Shown: in pieces, positions 7,630 to 15,447 of the stretch
Position numbering within the stretch: the first letter of the stretch is position 1
How the letters are laid out: each line of letters starts with the position of its first letter
Assembly: GCF_900100395.1 (NCBI RefSeq)
Contig: NZ_FNFB01000042.1
Coordinates: 1-39,041 of the forward strand
Direction of reading: 5' to 3'
Origin: Nonomuraea maritima
Lineage (GTDB): Bacteria; Actinomycetota; Actinomycetes; Streptosporangiales; Streptosporangiaceae
DNA: 39,041 nt
Program-made: the position numbers and the translations under genes
The notes under the pieces: model-generated
Told to the model about the DNA's origin: nothing
The model's input: the letters and a program-made list of their open reading frames with translations, nothing else
Database searches by the model: none

Positions 7630-8880
7630 GTGACTGACCTGCCAGGTCGCGAAAACGACCCCAACGAAAACCCGTTCGCCATGTTCGGCAACCCTGAGCA
7701 GATGGCTCAGGCGATGCGCCAGTTCGCCGACATGCTGTCGGCGCCCCAGGGTTCCGGCCCTGTCAACTGGGACATGGCCAAGAACATAGCCCGGCACGCC
7801 GTGGTCGCCGAGGGCGACCCGAGTGTCATGGAAGGCGAGCGACGCCAGATCGTCGACGCGCTCAGCCTGGCCGACCTGTGGCTGAACGAGGCGACGACGC
7901 TGCCGAGCGGCGTGTCGAACCCGCAGGCCTGGAGCCGTTCCGAGTGGATCGAGAACACCATCCCGGTGTGGCGCAAGCTCTGCGAGCCGATCGCCGAACG
8001 CATGGTCGAGACCATGGGCGGCACGCTCGGCGGCGCGGGGCTGCCTCCCGAGGCCCAGCAGATGGCCGGGCCGCTGATGGGCATGCTGAAGCAGATGGGC
8101 GGCATGATGGTCGGCCAGCAGATCGGGCAGGCGCTCGGCTCGCTGGCGCGCGAGGTCATCGGCACCACCGACATCGGGCTTCCACTGTCCGACAAGGCCG
8201 CGCTGCTCCCGGGCGGCATCGCCTCCTTCAGCGAAGGCCTCGAGACGCCCAACGACGAGATCCGGCTCTACCTCGCATTGCGTGAGGCCGCTCACCACCG
8301 GCTGTTCCAGCACGTGCCGTGGCTGCGCGCGCACCTGCTGGGCGCGGTCGAGGAGTACGCGAGGGGCATCACGGTCGACACCTCGGCGCTCGAGGAGCAG
8401 ATCCGCGGCCTCGACATGAACAACCCGGCGGCTCTTCAGGAGGCGCTGAGCGGGGGCAACCTGCTCAAGCCCGAGGAGACCGAGCGGCAAAAGGCCGCGC
8501 TGACCCGGCTGGAGACGACGCTCGCCCTGGTCGAAGGGTGGGTGGCGACGGTGGTCGACCGCGCGGCCACGGGCAAGCTGCCCTCGGCGGGCGCCCTGGC
8601 GGAGACCGTACGTAGGCGGCGGGCGACCGGCGGGCCGGCGGAGCTGACGTTCGGCACGCTGGTCGGGCTGGAGCTGCGTCCGCGGCGGCTGCGCGAGGCC
8701 GCTGCCCTGTGGCGGGCGCTCGAGGAGGCGCGCGGCGTCGACGGGCGCGACGCGCTGTGGGCGCATCCCGACCTCATGCCGAGGGCCGACGACCTCGACG
8801 ATCCTGAGGCGTTCGTCCGTGGTGAGGTGGCCTGGGACATCTCCCAGCTCGAGGCCAAGCCCGAGGACGACGACAAGTGA
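7630..8880 (+). CDS. DUF2342 / zincin-like family protein
   Basis: A 416-aa protein of the actinobacterial DUF2342 family, annotated in databases as putative zinc-dependent metalloprotease or F420-biosynthesis-associated protein. Family landmarks include PVNWDMAKNIARHAV, ADLWLNEATTLPSG, GTTDIGLPL and LREAAHHRLFQHVPWLR. The expected HExxH site reads REAAH, lacking the first His. I recall that actinomycete homologues also have this form, so it is a family trait, and catalysis is unproven. A Gly/Met-rich segment (MAGPLMGMLKQMGGMM) lies near residue 150. Start is GTG 7630 with GAGG 7 nt upstream. The stop overlaps the start of the NUDIX gene (GTGA), so the two are translationally coupled. Confidence 0.9.
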   Translation: MTDLPGRENDPNENPFAMFGNPEQMAQAMRQFADMLSAPQGSGPVNWDMAKNIARHAVVAEGDPSVMEGERRQIVDALSLADLWLNEATTLPSGVSNPQAWSRSEWIENTIPVWRKLCEPIAERMVETMGGTLGGAGLPPEAQQMAGPLMGMLKQMGGMMVGQQIGQALGSLAREVIGTTDIGLPLSDKAALLPGGIASFSEGLETPNDEIRLYLALREAAHHRLFQHVPWLRAHLLGAVEEYARGITVDTSALEEQIRGLDMNNPAALQEALSGGNLLKPEETERQKAALTRLETTLALVEGWVATVVDRAATGKLPSAGALAETVRRRRATGGPAELTFGTLVGLELRPRRLREAAALWRALEEARGVDGRDALWAHPDLMPRADDLDDPEAFVRGEVAWDISQLEAKPEDDDK

Positions 8881-9437
8881 GCCTGCACGACGACGCGGTC
8901 GCCGTGCTGACGGCATGGACCGCGCCCACGCCCGAGGAAGAGGAGCTCCGGCTGGAGTTCCTGGAGCACCTGCGGACGCATGACGACGCGATGCTGCGTG
9001 AGTGCGTCCCCGGGCATCTGACGGCGACGACCGCCGTGCTGTCGCACGACGGCTCCCAGGTGCTGCTCACGCTGCATCCGAAGGCGAAGAGGTGGCTGCC
9101 GATGGGCGGTCACTGTGAGGTTTCCGACACGTCTCTCGCGGCGGTGGCGCTCCGGGAGGCGTGGGAGGAGTCGGGAATTTCAGGGCTTGAGCTGCTGCCC
9201 GGCCCCCTGGCGGTGGACAAGCACGAGGTGTGGTGCCATCCGCCGCAGTGCTGGCACCTCGACGTCGAGTACGCGGCCGTGGCCCCGCCCGGCGCCACCG
9301 CGAAGATCAGTGACGAGTCGCTCGACCTGCGATGGGTGCCCGTCGACCAGATCCCGGAGCCGACCGACGAGGCGACGCGACGGCTGGCCAAGCGGGGGCA
9401 GGCAGCCCTCGGCTCGCGTACACGCCCCCTTGGCTAG
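8877..9437 (+). CDS. NUDIX hydrolase
   Basis: A 186-aa hydrolase that would cleave a nucleoside-diphosphate-linked substrate; the substrate cannot be told from sequence. The Nudix box spans residues 77-101: GGHCEVSD followed by REAWEESGI. The first acidic position is Asp instead of Glu and the spacer to REXXEE is one residue longer than the consensus, but the metal-binding REXXEE core is intact. An N-terminal helical extension (residues 1-45) precedes the domain. Its GTG start overlaps the DUF2342 stop by 4 bp, so the two are co-expressed. Confidence 0.92.
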   Translation: MSLHDDAVAVLTAWTAPTPEEEELRLEFLEHLRTHDDAMLRECVPGHLTATTAVLSHDGSQVLLTLHPKAKRWLPMGGHCEVSDTSLAAVALREAWEESGISGLELLPGPLAVDKHEVWCHPPQCWHLDVEYAAVAPPGATAKISDESLDLRWVPVDQIPEPTDEATRRLAKRGQAALGSRTRPLG

Positions 9438-9470
9438 AGTCCTTCTGCGTCGTTCCAAAAAGGGGGCTGT

Positions 9471-10454
9471 GTGGAGACTTCTACCGTCGGCGGCACGATT
9501 GTCCGGCCCGTCCGCAAACGTCGGAAGTTCCCCGCAGCATTCACCTGGCTGACCGTGACACCGTTCGCCGCCTGGGCCATCGCCCGGGTGGCGGGCCTCG
9601 AACGCGGGTCGTTTCCGACGCAGCTGATGACGGGGACGCCGTACATCGCGGCGGGTTCGCTCATCCCCCTCATGATCGCCGCTTACCGTCGCAAGCATGC
9701 GGCCTTCGCCGTCGCGCTGCTGACCACGGCCGCGCTCGGGTTCAGCGTGCTGCCCCGGGCGTTCGGCACAGCCGATGCCATTCCGGGGCGGCCGTTCCGG
9801 GTCATGACGATCAACATGCTGTTCGGCAAGGCCGACGCCGCCACGATCGTGGGGCTCGTGCGCGAGTTCGACCCCGACGTGCTGAGCACGCAGGAACTCA
9901 CCCCCGAGGGAGTGGCCAACCTTGACGCGGCAGGGCTGAAGACGCTCATGCCGAACCGCGTGCTGCAGGACGAGTGGAGCGCCGCCGGGAGCGGCCTGTA
10001 CTCGAAGCACGCGCTGCATTCCCTGCCCGGCTGGACGGCTCCGCCCGGGCACAACATGCCCGGTGCGGTGGTCGACCTGCCCGGCGGCGACCCGATCGAG
10101 TTCATCGACGCCCACCCCTTCCCGCCACTGGGCAGGCAGGTCGACGACTGGAACGCGGCACTGGCGGCATTCCCCTCGGCCGCCCCCGACAAGATCCGCG
10201 TCATCGCGGGCGACTTCAACGCCTCACTCGACCACGCCGCGCTGCGCGGGCTGCTGTCGCGGGGCTACAAGGACGCCGCCGACCAGGTGGGCGCCGGACT
10301 GATCCCGACCTGGCCGGCCAACAAGCGGGTGCCGCCGATCATCACGATCGACCACGTCCTGGTCGACCAGCGGGTCGGGGTGAACGAGGTGAGCGTGCGC
10401 GACGTGCCGGGCACCGATCACCGGGCCGTGCTCGCCCAGCTCACCGTGCCCTGA
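9471..10454 (+). CDS. Membrane-anchored endonuclease/exonuclease/phosphatase (EEP) family protein
   Basis: A 327-aa EEP-superfamily phosphoesterase. Residues 24-96 contain two or three hydrophobic helices (FTWLTVTPFAAWAIARVAG and AFAVALLTTAALGFSVLP), so the catalytic domain should lie outside the membrane. Catalytic motifs in order: TINM (Asn115), QEL (Glu142), GDFN (Asp248, Asn250) and GTDHRA (Asp316, His317). Such proteins may act on nucleic acid, phosphoinositide-like or sphingomyelin-type substrates; which is unknown here. The start GTG 9471 follows a run AAGGGGG. Its 3' end overlaps the convergent gene by 14 bp. Confidence 0.9.
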   Translation: METSTVGGTIVRPVRKRRKFPAAFTWLTVTPFAAWAIARVAGLERGSFPTQLMTGTPYIAAGSLIPLMIAAYRRKHAAFAVALLTTAALGFSVLPRAFGTADAIPGRPFRVMTINMLFGKADAATIVGLVREFDPDVLSTQELTPEGVANLDAAGLKTLMPNRVLQDEWSAAGSGLYSKHALHSLPGWTAPPGHNMPGAVVDLPGGDPIEFIDAHPFPPLGRQVDDWNAALAAFPSAAPDKIRVIAGDFNASLDHAALRGLLSRGYKDAADQVGAGLIPTWPANKRVPPIITIDHVLVDQRVGVNEVSVRDVPGTDHRAVLAQLTVP

Positions 10455-11028
10455 CCAGCGCCCTGGTGTTGTCCCAGCCCTCCAGTCCCGGGTCGAGCCG
10501 GGCCACGTCGGCGGCGCTGCGCAGGCGGTGCCAGCCCGGTGTCGTCGCCACCCTGCGCGGGCCGGGAGCCTGCGCGCGCAACGCCTTCACCACGTCGGGG
10601 GCGTCGAGATCCGGCCGCGCCCAGGCGGGCACCGGCAGCGCGCACGCGAGGGCGACGGCTCCGCCGTTCTCGGCCGGGCAGACCGTGATCTCGGCTCGGC
10701 CGAGCTCCCGGAACAGCTTGCCTACCAGCAGAGGCGGCAGGTCGGGCGCGTCGGCGCTGACCACCGCGGCCTGGTCGGCGTCGAGACGGCCGAGGACGGA
10801 CGCGAGCGGCTCGTCGTCGTCGATCGCGATGACCTCGGTGCCCGGCCAGACGATGTCGTCCAGGCCGGGGACGCTCGTGACCAGGACCGGGGTGACGAGG
10901 TCGAGCCCGGCGACCATCTCGTACGTGTCCTCGGCGACGGCCTCCAGGAACGCCACCGGATCGACTCCGGCGGGCGCGGCCTGGGCCATGTGACGTCGTA
11001 CGAGAACCGCGACGACGCGGTTCAACAC
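10441..11028 (-). CDS. NTP-transferase-like protein (TIGR04282/DUF2064-like), degenerate
   Basis: A protein of about 195 aa resembling the small MobA/CofC-type nucleotidyl or glycosyl transferases. The best matches are VVSADAPDLPP (compare GTDAPDLPP) and CPAENGGAVALA (compare GPAEDGGYYL). The usual N-terminal KxxxPGxxKTRL nucleotide-binding motif is absent; the N-terminus instead reads VVAVLVRRHMAQ, so activity is uncertain. It overlaps the DUF45 peptidase stop: GTG 11028 abuts GGAGGA and TTG 11025 is 3 nt further. Either could be used by coupled translation. The longer reading frame upstream is a shadow of the peptidase gene. Its stop overlaps the convergent EEP gene. Confidence 0.65.
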   Translation of the reverse strand: MLNRVVAVLVRRHMAQAAPAGVDPVAFLEAVAEDTYEMVAGLDLVTPVLVTSVPGLDDIVWPGTEVIAIDDDEPLASVLGRLDADQAAVVSADAPDLPPLLVGKLFRELGRAEITVCPAENGGAVALACALPVPAWARPDLDAPDVVKALRAQAPGPRRVATTPGWHRLRSAADVARLDPGLEGWDNTRALVRAR

Positions 11029-11537
11029 TCCTCCGGCTCCGTGTGAACCGCGGTCGAGAACCCCTCGAGGAAGCCGCGGGCTCGTTCGGCCTTCGGATAT
11101 TGTTCGACCAGCGCCCAGAACTCCGGCCCGTGGCTCGGCACCATCAGATGGGCGAGCTCGTGGATGATCACATAGTTGATCACCCATTCCGGCAGGCCCT
11201 TGAGCCTGGTGGACAGGCGGATGGCGCCGTTCTCCGGGGTGCACGAGCCCCAGCGGTGCTGCTGGTTGTCGACCCAGCGCACGCTCACCGGGTCGGGCTC
11301 CCCGTCGAGGTATTTCACCGACAGCTCCCTGGCCCGCTCCAGCAGTCCCTCGTCCGTAGGTCTTCGTCGGCGTTCCTTCGCGGCCAGCCGATCCAGCATC
11401 CGGCTCACCCATTCATCCGCGTCTTCGCCGCTCAGCCAGGCGGGCAGGAGCACGATCGTCTTGTCGCCGTCGCGGTAGGCGGACACCGTACGCCGGCGAC
11501 GAGAACTGCGACGAACCTCGACTGTCTCGGGGGGCAC
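11022..11537 (-). CDS. DUF45 / YgjP-like M48-type metallopeptidase
   Basis: A 171-aa zinc metallopeptidase-like protein of the YgjP/DUF45 (SprT-like) group. The zinc site is complete: HELAH (126-130) with a third ligand His136 in HGPEFW. The preceding QQHRWGSC (92-99) and LSTRLKGLPEWVINYVIIHELAHL are typical of this family. The substrate is unknown; cytoplasmic, with no signal peptide. The start is GTG 11537; there is no clear ribosome-binding site, so a leaderless mRNA is possible. Its end is overlapped by the NTP-transferase-like gene, so the two form one transcript. Confidence 0.92.
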   Translation of the reverse strand: MPPETVEVRRSSRRRRTVSAYRDGDKTIVLLPAWLSGEDADEWVSRMLDRLAAKERRRRPTDEGLLERARELSVKYLDGEPDPVSVRWVDNQQHRWGSCTPENGAIRLSTRLKGLPEWVINYVIIHELAHLMVPSHGPEFWALVEQYPKAERARGFLEGFSTAVHTEPEEC

Positions 11538-11604
11538 ATATGCACGTTAGCCGAGACCGACGAAATTCCACAGAGGGTGGACGATGTTCTTGCTGGTCAG
11601 ATGA

Positions 11605-12387
11605 TTAAGACCCGGTGAATTTGGGCACGCGCCTTTCCCGTAGTGCGGCCAGCCCTTCGATCATGTCGGCGGAGGCCATGGTCACGGGCTGGGCCAGCGA
11701 CTCCCAGCGCAGCGCGGCTTCCACGTCTTGATGCTCTTGATTCAGCGCGACTTTGGTGAGCCTTGTGGCGATGGGCGCGTTCTGAGCGATCTTCGCGGCG
11801 ATGGCTTGGACCTCCCGCATAAGGGCATTCGGCGGGAAAGATTGATTTACCAGGTTTTTGCGCGCAGCCTCTGTACCGGACAACACCCGTCCTGTCAGGA
11901 GCATCTCCCTGGCCAGCCTGTCACCTGCCCTGCTCGGCAGCAGGTACGTGGCCGCCATGCCCGGGTGCAGGCCCAGCGACGTGAACGGGGCCAGGAGTTT
12001 CGCGTCGTCGGAGGCGTAGACGAGATCGCAGGCGAGCGCCAGGCACAGGCCGGCCCCCACGGCCGGGCCGTTGACGGCGGCGACCGTGGGCACCTCGAGC
12101 TCGGTGACGGCGAGCCAGGTGCGGTAGAAGGCGAGCATCCGGTCACGCAGTTGAGGGACGGGCTCGGTGTTGCGCTCACCGAGCCACGACAGGTCTCCTC
12201 CGGCGGAGAACGCGCTGCCGGCGCCGGTGACGACGACACATCTGACGTCGCGGTCGGCGGCCAGCTCGGCCATGACGTCGCGCCAACGGGCGGTCATGGC
12301 GTCGGTCATGGCGTTGCGGACGCCGGGGAGATTGAGGGTGAGGAGGACGACTCCGTCGTCGGTGCGGTCAACCAAGATCTCGTCCAT
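11605..12387 (-). CDS. Enoyl-CoA hydratase/isomerase (crotonase) family protein
   Basis: A 260-aa crotonase-fold protein. Oxyanion-hole segments are present: GSAFSAGGDLSWL (57-69) and VNGPAVGAGLCLALACD (105-121). Against classical hydratases, both catalytic glutamates appear replaced: the GGGCELA position has Cys115, and the PE motif reads PF (134-135). So a CoA-thioester isomerase, hydrolase or decarboxylase-like role fits better than hydration. The start ATG 12387 aligns with the normal N-terminus (MDEILVDR); the frame is open upstream but that part is not crotonase-like. Divergent from the ThiF-like gene, with two DnaA boxes in between. Confidence 0.9.
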   Translation of the reverse strand: MDEILVDRTDDGVVLLTLNLPGVRNAMTDAMTARWRDVMAELAADRDVRCVVVTGAGSAFSAGGDLSWLGERNTEPVPQLRDRMLAFYRTWLAVTELEVPTVAAVNGPAVGAGLCLALACDLVYASDDAKLLAPFTSLGLHPGMAATYLLPSRAGDRLAREMLLTGRVLSGTEAARKNLVNQSFPPNALMREVQAIAAKIAQNAPIATRLTKVALNQEHQDVEAALRWESLAQPVTMASADMIEGLAALRERRVPKFTGS

Positions 12388-12427
12388 GTGGGCAGCGTAA
12401 CGCTCTCCGGCGGTTCGGCGTGGTGCT

Positions 12428-12466
12428 CTGTCCACAGGCACGGCGCGGTGGCAGAAGTTATCCACA
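12428..12466 (+). promoter_or_regulatory. Pair of DnaA-box sequences
   Basis: TTATCCACA (12458-12466) is a perfect consensus DnaA box, and CTGTCCACA (12428-12436) differs by one base from the TTGTCCACA form preferred in streptomycetes. They are in the same orientation, 30 bp apart, in the intergenic space between two divergent genes. No AT-rich unwinding region or dnaA/dnaN gene is present, so this is not an origin. A titration or regulatory site is possible, or chance. Confidence 0.5.
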
Positions 12467-12518
12467 GCCGGGGCGGAAGCCGCCCAGGATCTTGCTCGCG
12501 CGTGGCATCTTTCCCGCC

Positions 12519-13943
12519 ATGAGGCCACGTCTGAAGCCGTCCCTGCGACGCGTCATCCGGGACGACCACACCCTGCAATACGGCGCACACCCCCAACGGG
12601 CCGTCATGCTCAGCGGCCTGACCCGCAAGGTGCGGGCCTGGGTGGAGTCCCTCGACGGCACCCGCGACATCGACACCGTGCTGCGCGAGGCGGCTCTGGC
12701 GGGGCTCGACGACGTCCGTGCCCGGTCGCTGCTCGACCAGCTCGCCGCCAGGGGTGTGCTCCACGACGCCGCCGCCGGACCGGGCGGCCTCCGCGAGCTG
12801 CCGCTCGGCGAGCGCGACCGGCTGACGCCGGATCTCGACGCCCTCGACCTCGCCTCCACCGCGCCGGACGGCATGGTCGCGCTCTTCGAGCGGCGCAGGC
12901 GGGCGAGGGTGCGGGTGTACGGCGCGGGACGGGTCGGAGCGCAGGTCGTCACGCTGCTGGCCGCCTCCGGGGTGGGCGTCATCCGCGTCATCGACCCTGG
13001 CGCGACCCGGCCTCGCGACATCACGCCTGGTGGGCTGACGTGGGCGGAGGTCGGCATGACCCGCGAGGCGGGCGCGGCGGCCGTCGCAACCCGGCTCACC
13101 GCGGGAGGATCCCCCGAGGGTGACCGACAGGTTCCCGATGTACGGCCTGTCGGCGTCCCCAAGCCTGCGCGGGCCGCGGGCGCGCTCGGCCGATCAGCGT
13201 CGGAACGTTCCCGCCAGGCCGAATCGGACGGAACTCCCACGAAGGCAGGGGCCGGTGCATCACGTGAGTCGAACGCCGGGCGGAGAGAGGAGGCCAGAAC
13301 ATCACGAGCGGGAGCAGGCGGACTTGAGGACGCGCCACGGGCAGGGACGCACGGAACTCGGGGCACGTCACGAACGGGTTCGGGTAGGTCTCGGAAGGTG
13401 GCCGGGCCGTCGCGGGTCACGGCGGTGGAGCCGGGCGCGAACGTGCTGGCGGGCGGGCCGTTTCTCGGGGACAAGACCGACCGTCCTGACCTGGTCGTCA
13501 TCGCGCCGGTAGGCCCGCTCGACGGGGTGCTGGTCAACGACCTCAACTCGCTGGGCATCCCGCACCTGCTGGTGACCGCCTTCGAGGGTTACGGCACCGT
13601 GGGCCCGCTGGTCCTTCCTGGGGAAACGGCGTGTCTGCACTGCCTCGACCTGACGCGACGCGACCTCGACCCCGACTGGCCCATCGTGACCGCCCGGCTG
13701 GGCGGCTACCCACCGGGAGAGATCGCCTGCTCTTCGGCGCTTTCCGCGGTGGTCGCGGCAGCCGCCGTCGGCCATGCGCTTGGTCATCTGGACGGCCAGA
13801 AGTCCGTTGTGACCAACGGCACATTAGACGTAACGCCTGATTGGCACTGGAAAAGGCGGTCCTGGAGCCCTCATCCGCAATGTCGTTGTATGCGAAACAA
13901 ACCTGATTCGCTAAGAATGGTCATGGCACCTCACCTCGACTGA
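12519..13943 (+). CDS. ThiF/E1-like protein of the TOMM-cyclodehydratase type, with disordered insert
   Basis: A 474-aa protein with three parts. Residues 1-85 form an N-terminal winged-helix-like domain (YGAHPQRAVMLSGL and LDGTRDIDTVLREAA) as in TOMM/bacteriocin cyclodehydratase-type proteins. Residues about 130-160 carry the Rossmann motif VYGAGRVGAQVV and the acidic residue Asp159. The E1-like fold then resumes at about 300-474. Four cysteines, CLHC (372-375) and CRC (455-457, preceded by HPQ), fit a structural zinc site. Residues about 197-300 are an Arg/Gly/Ser/Ala-rich insert without fold. ATG 12519 is the likely start; no ribosome-binding site is visible. No RiPP precursor or cyclodehydratase partner is nearby, so the role is probably not peptide modification in a local cluster. 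Followed by the ABC1 kinase. Confidence 0.8.
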   Translation: MRPRLKPSLRRVIRDDHTLQYGAHPQRAVMLSGLTRKVRAWVESLDGTRDIDTVLREAALAGLDDVRARSLLDQLAARGVLHDAAAGPGGLRELPLGERDRLTPDLDALDLASTAPDGMVALFERRRRARVRVYGAGRVGAQVVTLLAASGVGVIRVIDPGATRPRDITPGGLTWAEVGMTREAGAAAVATRLTAGGSPEGDRQVPDVRPVGVPKPARAAGALGRSASERSRQAESDGTPTKAGAGASRESNAGRREEARTSRAGAGGLEDAPRAGTHGTRGTSRTGSGRSRKVAGPSRVTAVEPGANVLAGGPFLGDKTDRPDLVVIAPVGPLDGVLVNDLNSLGIPHLLVTAFEGYGTVGPLVLPGETACLHCLDLTRRDLDPDWPIVTARLGGYPPGEIACSSALSAVVAAAAVGHALGHLDGQKSVVTNGTLDVTPDWHWKRRSWSPHPQCRCMRNKPDSLRMVMAPHLD

Positions 13944-14004
13944 CGTGCTCTGGGGCGACCACGAAGGGGGGAAGCGGTATCTCATCGAGGTTCCGCGCAC
14001 CGTA

Positions 14005-15447
14005 GTGAGCGATCTTCCGCGTCGCGCTGTCACGCGCTCGGCCAAGCTGGCCACTCTCCCCATCGGGTTCGCGGGGCGCGCAGCCCTCGGCCTGGGCAAA
14101 CGCATCGGAGGCAAGTCCGCGGAGATCGTTTCGCAGGAGTTCCAGCAGCGTACCGCCGAGCAGATCTTCAAGGTGCTGGGTGAGCTCAAGGGCGGCGCGA
14201 TGAAGGTCGGCCAGGCGCTGTCCATCTTCGAGGCCGCCCTGCCGCAGGAGATCGCCGGCCCCTACCGCGCCACGCTGACCAAGCTGCAGGACTCGGCGCC
14301 GCCCCTGCCCGTCGCCACCGTGCACAAGGTGCTGGCGGAGGAACTGGGCGACAACTGGCGGAAGCACTTCCTGTCGTTCGACGACAAGCCGACGGCCGCC
14401 GCCTCGATCGGGCAGGTCCACCGGGCCGTGTGGCAGGACGGCAGGGAGGTGGCCGTCAAGATCCAGTACCCGGGCGCGGGGAAGGCCCTGCTCGGCGACT
14501 TCGCCCAGCTCGCGCGGCTCGGCAGGATGTTCGGCGCACTGCTGCCCGGGCTCGACATGAAGTCGGTGCTGAGCGAACTGCGTGAGCGCATCGCCGAGGA
14601 GCTCGACTACCTCAGGGAGGCGGAGGCCCAACACGCTTTCGCCCTCGCGTTCGACGGCGACCCCGACTTCCATGTGCCGGACGTGGTGGCGGCCAACGAA
14701 AGGGTGCTGGTCAGCGAATGGATGGACGGCACACCGCTGTCGCACATCATCGCCCACGGCACGCAGGAGGAGCGCGATCGGGCGGGCCTGCTGTTCGTAC
14801 GGTTCCTGTTCAGCTCCCCTCCACGCGCGGGTATGCTGCACGCCGACCCCCATCCGGGAAACTTCCGGATGCTGCCCAACGGCAAGCTCGGCGTCCTCGA
14901 CTTCGGAGCGGTCAACCACATGCCCGACGGGCATCCCCCGACGTTCGGGCAGCTCATGCGGATCTTCAACGAGGGCGACATAGAGGCCGTCATGGCCGGG
15001 CTGCGCCGAGAAGGCTTCATCCGGGACGACATCGACATCGACCCCGAGGCGCTACGGGCCTTCCTGGCTCCGTACGTGGAGCCGACGACGGTGGAGGTGT
15101 TCACGTTCAGCCGGGCGTGGCTGCAGGCCCAGGTGGCCAGTGTCGCCGACCTGCGGCCGAACAACGTGGTGCGGCTGCTCAACCTGCCGGCGTCGTACGT
15201 GCTGATTCACCGGGTGCACGCGGCGGGGATCGGCGTCCTGTGCCAGCTCGGGACCACGGCACGCTTTCGCGACGAGGTGATCCGCTGGGTTCCCGGCTTC
15301 GCCGACAACACCGCCGAAACCGACTCAGCCAAGGTCTTGGACACAACCGGCCTCACCGATGACCAGGGCGACTCGACCTCACCGACAACAGCGCCGATAC
15401 CAACACCCCCTCCCCCCTCCCCCAATGGAAGTCATCCGCTCAGCTGA
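14005..15447 (+). CDS. ABC1/AarF/UbiB-family atypical kinase
   Basis: A 480-aa member of the ABC1 (AarF/UbiB, ADCK-like) atypical kinase family. Landmarks: the KxGQ motif KVGQ (67-70), the Ala-rich loop AAASIGQ (131-137) that replaces the normal Gly-rich loop, Lys152 in VAVKIQYPG, the catalytic HADPHPGNF, and the metal-binding LDFGAV. These proteins act in lipid-soluble quinone or isoprenoid metabolism; the actinobacterial substrate is unknown. GTG 14005 gives MSDLPRRAVTR, matching the N-terminus I recall from streptomycete homologues; the frame is open back to 13945 but without a ribosome-binding site. The last 45 residues are a Thr/Pro/Asp-rich disordered tail. In other actinomycetes it also neighbours whiB7. 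Confidence 0.93.
   Translation: MSDLPRRAVTRSAKLATLPIGFAGRAALGLGKRIGGKSAEIVSQEFQQRTAEQIFKVLGELKGGAMKVGQALSIFEAALPQEIAGPYRATLTKLQDSAPPLPVATVHKVLAEELGDNWRKHFLSFDDKPTAAASIGQVHRAVWQDGREVAVKIQYPGAGKALLGDFAQLARLGRMFGALLPGLDMKSVLSELRERIAEELDYLREAEAQHAFALAFDGDPDFHVPDVVAANERVLVSEWMDGTPLSHIIAHGTQEERDRAGLLFVRFLFSSPPRAGMLHADPHPGNFRMLPNGKLGVLDFGAVNHMPDGHPPTFGQLMRIFNEGDIEAVMAGLRREGFIRDDIDIDPEALRAFLAPYVEPTTVEVFTFSRAWLQAQVASVADLRPNNVVRLLNLPASYVLIHRVHAAGIGVLCQLGTTARFRDEVIRWVPGFADNTAETDSAKVLDTTGLTDDQGDSTSPTTAPIPTPPPPSPNGSHPLS

Noticed and set aside
7630..8880. A canonical HExxH protease site in the DUF2342 protein
   Set aside because: The site reads REAAH; I do not claim proteolytic activity.
12428..12466. A replication origin at the DnaA boxes
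   Set aside because: Only two boxes, no AT-rich region, and no dnaA, dnaN or gyr genes nearby.
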